Of a stretch of DNA of 64,000 nucleotides, positions 42,454-51,193 are shown one piece after another. How positions within the stretch are numbered: the stretch's first letter is position 1; each line of letters begins with the position of its first letter. A model generated the notes under the pieces. It had not been told where the DNA came from. It worked only from the letters and a program-made list of their open reading frames with translations, and made no database searches. The translations under genes and the position numbers were made by a program. Source of the DNA: Sphaerisporangium sp. TRM90804 (GTDB taxonomy: Bacteria > Actinomycetota > Actinomycetes > Streptosporangiales > Streptosporangiaceae); the NCBI RefSeq assembly GCF_029846175.1, contig NZ_JARWAC010000004.1, forward strand, positions 62,001-126,000, given 5' to 3'.

Positions 42454-43290
42454 TCACCTGCGGCCGGCCGGCCCGGCGGGGGCCCTCCTCAGCGGCAGGA
42501 CCATGCAGCGGACGCCGCCGCCGATCTTGGTGATCTCGTCGAGGTCCAGCGGGAGGCAGGTGACGCCGTGGGCGGTCAGCTCGCGGCGGAGCCTGGTGTG
42601 GCGGGCGTCCATCATGACGCGGCCCGGGCCGAGGGCGAGGACGTTGGCGCCCTGCTCGCGGTACTCCTCCTCGGTCACCTCGACCCAGGTGACTCCCGCG
42701 AGCTCGGGGGGCAGCGACTCGACGGCGGGCGGGTGGATGACACCCAGGCCGGGACCGATGAGGTTCATCGCGACGTCCAGATGCAGCACGCCGGGGGCGA
42801 GCGGGATCGCGACGACCTTCCTGGTGAAGCACAGCCCCGCGTACCCCGCCTCGTCGGTGCGCTCGCCGAGCCCGACGAAGACGACGTCCGGCGTGACCAT
42901 CACGTCCCCGCCCTCGACGACGCCGGCCGTGACCGGGGCGGCCGGCGCGGCGACCGACCGGCCGACGTGGCCCGGCTCCCCGGCGCGGACGGCGGCGCCC
43001 ATGCGGCCGAGCACGAGCTCCTCGCCGACGACCGCGGCGGGGTCGCGCACGTTGAACTGCAACGGCGCGCCTTCGAGCGGGGCGATGTCGACCACCTCGA
43101 CCCCCTCGCGCACGAGCGCCGCACGAACGGCGTCGTGCTGGACGAGCATCTTCTCCCTGCGCGGCGCGTCCGCGGTGGCGAAGAACATCCGCTGGGTGGC
43201 ATTGACCGGCTCCACCGGCTCGAAATTCGTGGGGCGTGCCAGAGCCGCCACGGTGAGACGGTCCCATTCGGCGTCAACGTGCACTCTCAT
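42454..43290 (-). CDS. Amidinotransferase-fold enzyme (dimethylargininase/arginine deiminase-like)
   Basis: A 278-aa pentein-fold protein. The nucleophilic cysteine is in KIGGGVRCMVLPL near the C-terminus, the catalytic His is in GVLHLDVAMNLI, and acidic residues are in VEGGDVMVTPD. It starts MRVHVDAEWDRLTVAAL. Size and motif order fit N(omega),N(omega)-dimethylarginine dimethylaminohydrolase, hydrolysing methylarginine to citrulline and methylamine; a role on arginine or another guanidine is equally possible. GGAGA lies ten bases before ATG 43290. Confidence 0.85.
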   Translation of the reverse strand: MRVHVDAEWDRLTVAALARPTNFEPVEPVNATQRMFFATADAPRREKMLVQHDAVRAALVREGVEVVDIAPLEGAPLQFNVRDPAAVVGEELVLGRMGAAVRAGEPGHVGRSVAAPAAPVTAGVVEGGDVMVTPDVVFVGLGERTDEAGYAGLCFTRKVVAIPLAPGVLHLDVAMNLIGPGLGVIHPPAVESLPPELAGVTWVEVTEEEYREQGANVLALGPGRVMMDARHTRLRRELTAHGVTCLPLDLDEITKIGGGVRCMVLPLRRAPAGPAGRR

Positions 43291-43593
43291 CACAATCGTC
43301 TCCGGTGCAAACGGCTGGTTCCACGAAATGGCGCGCTTGTCAGGGATATCATGTGCGTTTCTTCGGCCACCGATTCCCTCGGGAGCGGCGTGATGAGGGT
43401 CGCACGAAGGCGCTGGCGTTTCGTGCCGGCGATCGGCAGCGCGATGGCGGGGCTCTTCTCGGGGCCGTGACGCAGAGCCTGGCCGACGCGAACCTTCGCG
43501 TACTCGCGGCGATGGCATCGTCCTGCGCCTTCTCACCATCGGCCTGGTGACGGCGATCCCGGCGCTCGGGAGGCCGGGCAGGAGACCGGCGCC

Positions 43594-43940
43594 GAGGTGG
43601 TCCGCCAGGTGAAGGCGCTGGAGCACCTGCGGCCCCGCGACACCGGGCACCTCGCCGGTGATGCTCGCCCATTACGCGTCCATGCTCGACCTGCGCGACC
43701 ATAAGGGCACCGCATCTCGCTGAAGGTCACCCGGAGACGTTTCCCCTTCAAGCTCTTCATCGTGGATCGGGCGGCGATGGTCGTGCGATTCCACGAATAC
43801 GACGAGTCTGGGGGACGAATGGCGGTATGGGGGGAGTCGTCATCCATGATCCCGCGGGGACGCTCATCTCGGTCTTCCGCGAGCTGTGGGAGGGGATCGC
43901 CGACGACCCGGCCACCCGCCACGTCACGCGGGCCGACCTG
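43594..43940 (+). pseudogene. Decayed TrmB-type regulator fragment
   Basis: Pieces of one protein lie in successive frames: VVRQVKALEHLRPRD (from 43597), PVMLAHYASMLDLRDH (about 43650-43700), FPFKLFIVDRAAMVV (about 43740-43790) and VVIHDPAGTLISVFRELWEGI (about 43830-43905). The order and content parallel the effector domain of the intact regulator at 39.5-40.5 kb (MMMIIVDREIALL, then VVLAVYALFEQIWAS). No start, no intact frame and no C-terminal HTH remain. A relic, not a functional gene. The rest of 43291-44321 contains nothing else I can support. Confidence 0.55.
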
Positions 43941-44321
43941 CCGCGGGCCCGCCCGGGCGAGCGGCTCGGCGCGGCGCCGCCCGTCTCGAAGCCCGGCGCC
44001 GCCCGAGCGGCGGGTCAGCGGCGCGGCGGGTCGGTGCGCCGGTCGTGGTGGTGGATGTCGACGACGGGGCCGGGGGAGGTCGGGCGGCCGACCGTCCCTC
44101 GGGAGATCTTGCCGACCGCGTCGAGGAGTTCACGGAGGAGGGAGCGGGGTCCCTTGGGGGTGCTCGGCATGGAGTCTCCTTGAGCTGCGAAGCCGTCAGG
44201 CCCGAATGTCACCTATATCACGTTATATCGCGTGCATTCAGGCGTCCACCGGGTCAGTACCCGGTGGGTCGCCGGATAGGCTGGAGACAGCGGGCAGATC
44301 TGGAGGGCCCGTCCCCTCCGC

Positions 44322-44519
44322 GTGAAAGGCAGTCCATTGTTCGGCCGCAAGCCCATCGAGGAACGCCTCGCCGAGCGGCGCGCCCAGCTTCCTCCCCTGA
44401 AGGAGGGCCAGCACTTCGAGCACGGCCCGGCGAAGTTCGTCTTCGTCTTCCTGATCGTGTTCGTCGTGGTGGCCCACCTCGTCGGGCTGGTCGTGCTGAT
44501 GGCGCTCAACCTGCACTAG
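44322..44519 (+). CDS. Small single-helix membrane protein
   Basis: 65 aa: a charged N-terminal half (FGRKPIEERLAERRAQLPPL) and one transmembrane helix (about 41-62, FVFVFLIVFVVVAHLVGLVVL). The GTG at 44322 follows no clear ribosome site, and a TTG five codons on is possible. Function unknown; the amphipathic/basic plus single helix layout is that of a small membrane modulator. Confidence 0.6.
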   Translation: MKGSPLFGRKPIEERLAERRAQLPPLKEGQHFEHGPAKFVFVFLIVFVVVAHLVGLVVLMALNLH

Positions 44520-44532
44520 CCGCCGGTGCGGG

Positions 44533-45585
44533 TCAGTACGCGAGCGAGTACCGCGTGAAGCGTGGGGCGACGTACGGGCCCTTGAACTTCGGGTAGGCCA
44601 CGGTCTTGACGTCGCCGTCGGAGGTGTAGCGGTCGTCGGGGTGGGCCTGCAGCCAGTCGAGCCAGGCCGTCGAGCAGAAGCGGGCGCAGTCGCCGACCTT
44701 GTCCATGGCGCGGATGCGCGGGATCCCCAGCGGGTCGAACTCCTTGCTGAACGGCGAGGCCGCCGGGGTGTAGCCCGCCAGGAAGACGCCGCTGTAGTTG
44801 TAGTTCACGCCGCCGCCCGCGCCGCGCAGCGCCCAGTCCTTGGTGGTCGGCTGGTTGCCGTACGGCAGGGCGATCGTAACCGGCGGATCCTTGATCAGCG
44901 CGGTGATCAACGTGTGGCCCGCCGCGATCTGCTGCGCCACCTGCTCCTTGGACCGCCCGCGCAGGTTCAGGTGGTCGCGGGTGTGGTTGCCGACGTCGAA
45001 GCCGTGGTCGCGGAGCCAGCCGAGGGTCTGGGCCTGGGCTTCCTGCCCGAACGTGCCGAACATGTCCTTGATGACGTAGAAGGTGCCCACCGGCCGGAAG
45101 CCGGGGTTCTTGCGCGCGACGTCCATGAGGATGCCGACGGCCGTGTCGGGCATGGGAGCGCCCGACCCGTCGAGCGTGAGCTGCGACGGCGAGGAGTCGT
45201 CGAAGGTGAGCACCACGGGATGACGGCCCGCCGGTATGGCGATGCGCCCGGTGGCGTACTCCCTGGCGGTGATCGGGACGTACCCCTCCCGCGCCAGCCG
45301 CTCCAGCTCGGTGCGGAACTGCTGGGGGGTGCGGTCGTCGGCGGCGGTGACCTTGGGCACGATGCGGTGGTACATGAGCACCGGGATCTGCCCCAGCTCG
45401 TTGGCCTTGACCCTGGCGGCCGTCGCGAGGCCGGCCTTGCGGGCCTCCTGCGCCGAGACGGCCTTGGGCGACCTGTTCTCGCCGGCCGGTTGGGCCACGA
45501 CCGTGCCCTCACCCCGCGCGCACGCGGCGAGCGCGATCACGCACAGTGACAGCGCTCCGATGTGACGTATCCCCGAGACCCCCAT
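44533..45585 (-). CDS. Polysaccharide deacetylase lipoprotein (carbohydrate esterase 4)
   Basis: A 350-aa exported protein. The signal ends in lipobox LAAC (about residue 21), so it is probably anchored to the outer face of the membrane. NodB-homology motifs are LTFDDSSPSQ (motif 1, catalytic and metal Asp) and GNHTRDH (motif 2 with the metal His pair). The RPVGTFYVI strand lies between. Likely removes N-acetyl groups from wall polymers. The C-terminal 70 residues (FSKEFDPLGIPRIRA on) are beyond the core fold. Confidence 0.88.
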   Translation of the reverse strand: MGVSGIRHIGALSLCVIALAACARGEGTVVAQPAGENRSPKAVSAQEARKAGLATAARVKANELGQIPVLMYHRIVPKVTAADDRTPQQFRTELERLAREGYVPITAREYATGRIAIPAGRHPVVLTFDDSSPSQLTLDGSGAPMPDTAVGILMDVARKNPGFRPVGTFYVIKDMFGTFGQEAQAQTLGWLRDHGFDVGNHTRDHLNLRGRSKEQVAQQIAAGHTLITALIKDPPVTIALPYGNQPTTKDWALRGAGGGVNYNYSGVFLAGYTPAASPFSKEFDPLGIPRIRAMDKVGDCARFCSTAWLDWLQAHPDDRYTSDGDVKTVAYPKFKGPYVAPRFTRYSLAY

Positions 45586-45744
45586 GGTCCCCCCAACGCT
45601 ACCGAGGAATGAGATACGTCTCTTCTACCCTCGGACCTGCGCGTTCCACCCGCGACAGGTGGTACGAAGGCCAAGCTCCGCACCATATTCGACATTGGTC
45701 GGAAATAGGGCTATGTCACGATAAGTAACAATATGACGGGCTGG

Positions 45745-46770
45745 TCAGTTCGCGCCCGTCTCCCCCGCCCGGCTGCGGATGCCGGTGAGGCGGCGCAGGA
45801 TGTCCCACCAGAACGGGGCGCCGAACAGCAGCGCGAAGAAGGTGACCAGGAATCCGGGCCAGTGGCCGGGCGTCACCAGGCGGTCGAGCCAGCGCCCGCC
45901 GTTCCAGACCCACCGCGGGTCGCCGTCGTCCGGGATCGTCACCGACACCGGGGCGTTCCCGACGATCTGCACGAACGCCGGCGCGGACAGCACCTCGGTC
46001 ACGCACGCGTACGGGTCGGCCGCGTGCTGCGGGCACCTGTCGCGCAGCCCCGCGAGCGCCTGCGCGCCGCCGTCGGCCGTAGCCGCGACCTGGGCGCGGA
46101 TGGCGTTGTCGGTGAGGATCGACCTGCCGTACTCCAGGGAGTCCATGCTGAACACCAGGGTCAGCACCAGGCCGAGCGCGGCGATGACCCAGCGGACGTA
46201 ACGGCGGTACAGCAGCGTGAGGCGCTGCATCTCGCCGTCGAACCACGCCTCCACACCCTTGCGGAAGGCCTCCAGGTCGTCGCCCGCGGCGTCCCACAGG
46301 CCCTTGAGCGGCCCGTAGAGCGGGCTGTGGCTCGCCTCCAGCTTCCGCAGCAGGGCGGGGACGCCGCCCTCCAGCGTGCTGATCTCCACGACGGCCCCGG
46401 CGAACCGCCCGGGCGGGATGGCGGCGATGCTCGTCTTGCCGGCCCTGTTGTGGTCGATCTCCCGCAGCCGCTCGTACAGCCGGCCCGACCAGGTGGTCGC
46501 GGTGCTGCGCATGGGCGGCGGCAGCGCGATGAAGGCGGGACGGGCGTCCTTGCTGAAGGGCAGGCGGGCGAAGACCTCGGTGATCGTGCTGGGGATCCAC
46601 GACCTCTTGCCCTCGGCGCCGTCCAGGGTGTCGCGCAGGTAGGCCCACAGGAACTTGCTGCGGATGCCGAGCAACCGCACCAGGCCCTCGTTCACGCCGC
46701 TCACCAGCAGCGAGAACAGCAGGAAGGCCAGCACCAGCCCGATGGCCAGATCGATGTAGACCGAGTTCAA
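45745..46770 (-). CDS. Membrane protein of unknown function
   Basis: A 341-aa protein with an N-terminal helix (about 5-28), a soluble middle part (30-190), a helix at about 196-212 and a C-terminal helix at about 305-325. A periplasmic-looking segment contains two cysteines (RDRCPQHAADPYACVTE) that could form a disulfide. It starts at TTG 46770. Proteins of this shape occur across actinomycetes without an assigned role. Confidence 0.7.
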   Translation of the reverse strand: MNSVYIDLAIGLVLAFLLFSLLVSGVNEGLVRLLGIRSKFLWAYLRDTLDGAEGKRSWIPSTITEVFARLPFSKDARPAFIALPPPMRSTATTWSGRLYERLREIDHNRAGKTSIAAIPPGRFAGAVVEISTLEGGVPALLRKLEASHSPLYGPLKGLWDAAGDDLEAFRKGVEAWFDGEMQRLTLLYRRYVRWVIAALGLVLTLVFSMDSLEYGRSILTDNAIRAQVAATADGGAQALAGLRDRCPQHAADPYACVTEVLSAPAFVQIVGNAPVSVTIPDDGDPRWVWNGGRWLDRLVTPGHWPGFLVTFFALLFGAPFWWDILRRLTGIRSRAGETGAN

Positions 46771-46950
46771 GAAGGATCACCCCGCGAGAGTGGACGCGCC
46801 CGCGGCGTTCGCCGCAAGTAACTGACGCCACCGGCGCGGCATCGGTTGACACACCCGCCCCGCGCGGGCTTCTCGACGGACGCGGCCCTCGGCGGGCTTG
46901 GCGAGGCGGGCGTCCTCCGGCCGGACCCGGCGGGCGCGGCCGGAGGCGGC

Positions 46951-49900
46951 TCAGCCGCCGTAGAAGACGCGCTCGACGACCACGCGGGCCCGGCGGGTGG
47001 TGCGGTGGTAGTCGTCGACGAAGTCCTCCGACCCGTCCGGCGGGTAGCCGAGCGCGCGGGCGATCAGGGCGCGGTCGCGCACGTCCCCGGGGATGCTGTC
47101 GCCCGCGCGTCCGCGCACGAGCATGATGGCGTCGCGGATCTGGGAGGCGAACCGCCACGCGTCGGCGAGCACCTCCTCGTCGGTGGAGGCCAGCAGCCCG
47201 GCGCCCACGGCGGCGCGCAGCGCGTCGAGCGTGCGGGTGGTGCGCAGCCCGGGGACGGCGTACGCGTGCTTGAGCTGCAGGAGCTGGGCCAGCCACTCGA
47301 CGTCCGACAGCCCTCCCCTGCCCAGCTTGGTGTGCAGCTTGGGGTCGGCTCCCCGTGGCAGCCGCTCGGCCTCCATGCGGGCCTTCAGCCGCCGGATCTC
47401 GCGCACGGCCGTCTCGCCGACGCCCTCCAGCGGGTAGCGCAGCGGCTCGACGAGCGCGGTGAACGCCGCCCCCAGCTCGACGTCACCGGCCGAGAAGCGG
47501 GCCCGCAGCAGGGCCTGGGACTCCCAGGGCGAGGACCAGCGGCGGTAGTAGGCCTCGTACGACGCCAGCGTGCGCACCAGCGGCCCCTGGCGGCCTTCGG
47601 GCCGCAGGTCGGGGTCGATCACCAGCGGCGGGTCGGCGGCGGGCCGGGCGAGCAGGCGGCGCAGCTCGTTGGCGACCGCGTGCGCCGCGTCGGTGGCGTC
47701 CTTCTCCTCGGCGCCCTCCAGCGGCGAGTGGACGAACATCACGTCGGCGTCGCTGCCGTAGGAGCTCTCGTAGCCGCCCAGGCGCCCCATGGCGATCACC
47801 GCGAAGCGGGTCGGCATCGGCGAGCGCCGCTCCAGCGACACCTTGTGGATCGCGGCGTCCAGGGCGGCCTGGATGGTGACGTCGTTGAGCTCGGAGAGCG
47901 CCTGCCCGACCTCCTCGATGTCGACGTGCCCGACGAGCCCGCCGACCGCCGTGCGGAACAGCTCGCGGCGGCGCAGCGCGCGGACCGAGGCGACCGCCGC
48001 CTCGGCGTCGGCCGCGTGGCGGCCCACGATGACGCCGGCCTCGGCCAGCAGCGCCTCCTTGGATCGGGCGGCCAGCTCGCCGTCAGAGCCGAGCATCACG
48101 ACGGCCTCGGGCGCCGACAGCAGCAGGCCGGTGGCGTAGCGGCTGGTGCCGAGCAGCCGGGCCATGCGCTCGGCCACGGCGGTCTCGTCGCGCAGCAGGC
48201 GGAGGTACCAGGGGGTGGTGCCGAGCTTGTCGCTGACCTGGCGGAAGCCCAGCAGGCCGGCGTCGGGATCGGGCGCGTCGGCGAACCAGCCGAGCATGAC
48301 CGGCAGCAGCGTGCGCTGGATGGCGGCCCGGCGCGAGACGCCGCTGGTGAGCGTGGCGATGTGGCGCAGCGCGCCCTCGGGGTCGGTGTAGCCGAGCGCC
48401 GCGAGCCGGGCGGACGCGGCCGCCGTCGACAGCCGGATCTCCTCCCCGGGCAGCCGGGCGACGGCCTGCAGCAGGGGCCGGTAGAACAGCTTCTCGTGCA
48501 GCCGCCGGGCCTCCATGGAGTGGCGCTTCCAGCGGGTGGTGAACTCCCCCACCGGATCGGCCGTCATGCCGAGGCCGCGCCCGATGCGGCGCAGTTCGGC
48601 GCTGTCCTCCGGGACGACGTGGGTGCGGCGCATGCGGTGCAGCTGCAGCAGGTGCTCGACCCGGCGCAGGAAGGTGTACGCCTCGGCGAGGGTCTTGGCG
48701 TCGTCCCTGGCGACGTAGCCGCCGCGCGAGAGCGCCGCGAGCGCGGGCAGGGTGGCGCGCCGGCGCAGCAGCCCGTCGGAGCGGCCGTGGACGAGCTGCA
48801 GGAGCTGGACGGCGAACTCGATGTCGCGCAGCCCGCCGGGGCCGAGCTTGATCTGCCGGGCGGCCTCGCCGGCGCGCACGTGGGCCTCGACCCGGCGCCG
48901 CATCGCCTGGACGTCCTCGACGAAGTGGTCGCGGGCCGCGGCCTCCCACACCAGGTCGTTGACGGCGGCGGCGTACTCCCCGCCGAGGGCGAGGTCGCCG
49001 GCGACGGGCCGGGCCTTGAGCAGGGCCTGGAACTCCCACGTCTTGGCCCAGCGCCGGTAGTAGGTGAGGTGGCTGGCGAGGGTGCGCACGAGCGGCCCCG
49101 CCTTGCCCTCGGGCCGCAGCGCCGCGTCGACCTCCCACAGCGAGCCCTCGGGGGTGCTGGCCGAGCACGCCCGCATCATGCCCTGCGCGAGCCGCATGCC
49201 GGCCTGCAGCGCCTTGGTCTCGTCGACGCCCTGGCGCGGCTCGGCCACGAAGACCACGTCGACGTCGCTGATGTAGTTGAGCTCGCGGGCGCCGCACTTG
49301 CCCATGCCGATGACGGCCAGGCGCACGTCGGCGCCCTCGGGGTGGTCGGCCCTGGCGATGGCCAGGCCGGCCTCCAGGGCGGCGGAGGCGAGGTCGGACA
49401 GCTCGGAGGTGACCTCGCCGAAGGTGGACTGCCCGGTGACGTCGCGCGCGGCCAGCCGCAGGAGCCTGCCCCGGTAGGCCACGCGCAGGGCCGAGAGGGT
49501 GTCGGTGCTGCCGTTGACGGCGTACGGCTCCTTCTCGGCGGGGTCGGCGCCGACCGCCTCCAGCAGCTCGGCGCGCACCTCGCGCTCGGGGAGGCGCTTG
49601 ACGGCCTGGTCGCCTTCGAGGTGGCGCCAGTGGTCGGGGTGGCGCGCGACGTGGTCGCCCAGGGCGGCCGACAGGCCGAAGACCCCGATCAGCCGCGCTC
49701 GGAGCCCCGGGTCGGCGCGCATGGCCCCCAGGACGCTGGGGTCGCGCTCGGCCAGCCGGTTCAGCGAGATGAGCGCGAGGTCGGGGTCCGCGGCGCCCAC
49801 CAGGGCGTCGAGCAGGTCGAGGTCGCCCACGGCCTCGGGCCCGAGTTCGTCCAGGAGCCGTTCGGCCCGGGCTCCGTCGGAGAAGCCCAGCCGGGCCAGA

Positions 49901-49959
49901 CGCCCGGCGGTCGTCTGTATGCGGGACTCGGCGTTCACACGCTCAACGTAGCCGTTCAC
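46951..49959 (-). CDS. glnE: Bifunctional glutamine synthetase adenylyltransferase/deadenylyltransferase
   Basis: A 1002-aa regulator of GlnA that adds or removes AMP on the conserved tyrosine. Two nucleotidyltransferase domains are visible: the N-terminal one with VIGMGKCGARELNYISDVDVVFV (about residue 215) and the C-terminal one with MGRLGGYESSYGSDADVMFV (about 725), each with GxDxD metal aspartates, separated by helical GlnD-like regions. Length matches actinobacterial GlnE. GTG 49959 or GTG 49938 may start it. In mycobacteria glnE directly follows glnA; here about 17 kb intervenes. Confidence 0.97.
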   Translation of the reverse strand: MNGYVERVNAESRIQTTAGRLARLGFSDGARAERLLDELGPEAVGDLDLLDALVGAADPDLALISLNRLAERDPSVLGAMRADPGLRARLIGVFGLSAALGDHVARHPDHWRHLEGDQAVKRLPEREVRAELLEAVGADPAEKEPYAVNGSTDTLSALRVAYRGRLLRLAARDVTGQSTFGEVTSELSDLASAALEAGLAIARADHPEGADVRLAVIGMGKCGARELNYISDVDVVFVAEPRQGVDETKALQAGMRLAQGMMRACSASTPEGSLWEVDAALRPEGKAGPLVRTLASHLTYYRRWAKTWEFQALLKARPVAGDLALGGEYAAAVNDLVWEAAARDHFVEDVQAMRRRVEAHVRAGEAARQIKLGPGGLRDIEFAVQLLQLVHGRSDGLLRRRATLPALAALSRGGYVARDDAKTLAEAYTFLRRVEHLLQLHRMRRTHVVPEDSAELRRIGRGLGMTADPVGEFTTRWKRHSMEARRLHEKLFYRPLLQAVARLPGEEIRLSTAAASARLAALGYTDPEGALRHIATLTSGVSRRAAIQRTLLPVMLGWFADAPDPDAGLLGFRQVSDKLGTTPWYLRLLRDETAVAERMARLLGTSRYATGLLLSAPEAVVMLGSDGELAARSKEALLAEAGVIVGRHAADAEAAVASVRALRRRELFRTAVGGLVGHVDIEEVGQALSELNDVTIQAALDAAIHKVSLERRSPMPTRFAVIAMGRLGGYESSYGSDADVMFVHSPLEGAEEKDATDAAHAVANELRRLLARPAADPPLVIDPDLRPEGRQGPLVRTLASYEAYYRRWSSPWESQALLRARFSAGDVELGAAFTALVEPLRYPLEGVGETAVREIRRLKARMEAERLPRGADPKLHTKLGRGGLSDVEWLAQLLQLKHAYAVPGLRTTRTLDALRAAVGAGLLASTDEEVLADAWRFASQIRDAIMLVRGRAGDSIPGDVRDRALIARALGYPPDGSEDFVDDYHRTTRRARVVVERVFYGG

Positions 49960-49973
49960 TCACGAAGTCGTCG

Positions 49974-50783
49974 TTAGTGGTTCCGCGCCGTAATCGCGCG
50001 GTCACCGTGAATAGACAGGGGTGCGTAACGGTGACCGGCCGCGTCGTCCCGGTCACGGACGGCCTCACGGGCGCCGGCGACGACGCGGGCGAAGGCCTCG
50101 GCCCAGGGACGCCAGGCGGCGGCCAGCCCGGCGCGCCCCGCCAGGACGGCGGCGTCCAGCTCGGCGGGGACGTGACCGGCGGCGGTCAGCTCCTCGGCGT
50201 TCGGGGCGGTCCAGGACAGGAAGATCTCGGGGGTGGCCTCGGGGTGGAACTGCACGCCCCACGCCCGGTCGCCGAGCCGGAACGCCTGGTGCGGGTAGGC
50301 GGCGCCCGTCGCGAGCGGGACGGCTCCCGGCGGGAGGACGGTCATCGCGTCCTGGTGGTACTGGATCGCGCGCACCCGCGGCGGCAGGGCCCCGAACAGG
50401 GCGTCCTCGCGGGCGGCGGGCAGCAGGGTGACGGGGCGCAGCCCGACCTCCAGGCCGGGCCCCCGTTCGACGCGCCCGCCGCAGGCCAGGGTCAGGAGCT
50501 GGGCGCCCAGGCAGATGCCGAGCGTGGGCACCCCGGCCTCCACCGAGGCGCGCAGGAGGTCGCGGGTGGCGGGCTGCCAGGGGTACTCCTCGTCCTGCCA
50601 GGCCGAGGCCGCGCCTCCGAGCACGATGAGCCCGTGCCACGCGCCCTCGCGCGGGAGGGGGACCGGCTCGCCGAGGTAGGGGCGGACGACGTCGCAGAGG
50701 GCGCCCGCCGCCGCGAGCCAGTCGGCGAGGAAGCCCGGGCCCGCCTCGGCCTCGTGCTCGATGACCAGGATCCGGCTGTCCAT
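49974..50783 (-). CDS. Class I glutamine amidotransferase (GMP-synthase-like)
   Basis: A 269-aa protein. The catalytic cysteine is in LGICLGAQLLTLACGG, and the His-Glu pair in WGVQFHPEATPEIF. It starts MDSRILVIEHEAEAGPGFL. It lacks an ATP-pyrophosphatase partner domain, so it belongs to the stand-alone group that includes gamma-glutamyl hydrolases of polyamine or amino-sugar adducts. Upstream of glnE in the same direction with a 14-base gap, so possibly co-transcribed. Confidence 0.88.
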   Translation of the reverse strand: MDSRILVIEHEAEAGPGFLADWLAAAGALCDVVRPYLGEPVPLPREGAWHGLIVLGGAASAWQDEEYPWQPATRDLLRASVEAGVPTLGICLGAQLLTLACGGRVERGPGLEVGLRPVTLLPAAREDALFGALPPRVRAIQYHQDAMTVLPPGAVPLATGAAYPHQAFRLGDRAWGVQFHPEATPEIFLSWTAPNAEELTAAGHVPAELDAAVLAGRAGLAAAWRPWAEAFARVVAGAREAVRDRDDAAGHRYAPLSIHGDRAITARNH

Positions 50784-51193
50784 GACTCGATTATGGGACC
50801 GCGCGGCGGGCCGGCCGACGGCAGGTCTCGCCACCGCGCGGACGGGCGGGCGCGGGACGGCCCGCCCCGGGGCGGGGGCGGGCCCCGGGGCGACGTCCAC
50901 ACGCTATTTCCGATATCCCACACAACGACCGAAATTCCGGCTCTTTAGCAGAACGCCGACTTTGGGGCTGGTGTTACCGAAGGGAACGGGGAAGTTCGCC
51001 AGAAGGGCCCGCAACGGGCAGGCCAGGGCGTATATCTGGTGCGGGCGGCCGCTCCGGCGGGCCGCCCGAAAGCCGGACGTCAATTACGACATTGGGCTCA
51101 TTACCGGACAGGTTTCTCTCTACCGGGCGGGGGCATCGGTGGCTAGAGTTGCAGGCGTCGGGAATTCACGTAATTCCAGTTCAAGGAGATAGA
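50784..51193. other. Divergent promoter gap before the Hsp70/GTPase operon
   Basis: About 410 bases without a supported gene, noticeably less GC-rich in 50,900-51,190 than the flanks. It must hold promoters for the amidotransferase/glnE unit and for the grpE-like operon. I see no CIRCE or HAIR (heat-shock) repeat. A dyad just before the grpE-like ribosome site is listed separately. Confidence 0.5.
51161..51177 (+). promoter_or_regulatory. Palindrome before the grpE-like gene
   Basis: GGAATTCACGTAATTCC is a perfect 6-5-6 dyad ending five bases before AAGGAG (51183-51188), the ribosome site of the operon's first gene. A repressor bound here would sit at the transcript start or 5' leader and could shut the whole operon. 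No known operator consensus matches. Confidence 0.5.

Noticed and set aside
46846-49977. A very long open + strand frame opposite glnE
   Set aside because: It lies entirely antisense to glnE, has no start context and is rich in Arg/Gly/His/Gln, as expected from the complement of high-GC codons. glnE has full domain support.
50784-51193. Heat-shock operators (CIRCE or HAIR) before the grpE-like/Hsp70 pair
   Set aside because: Neither TTAGCACTC-N9-GAGTGCTAA nor CTTGAGT-N7-ACTCAAG is present, so it is not a classical heat-shock operon.
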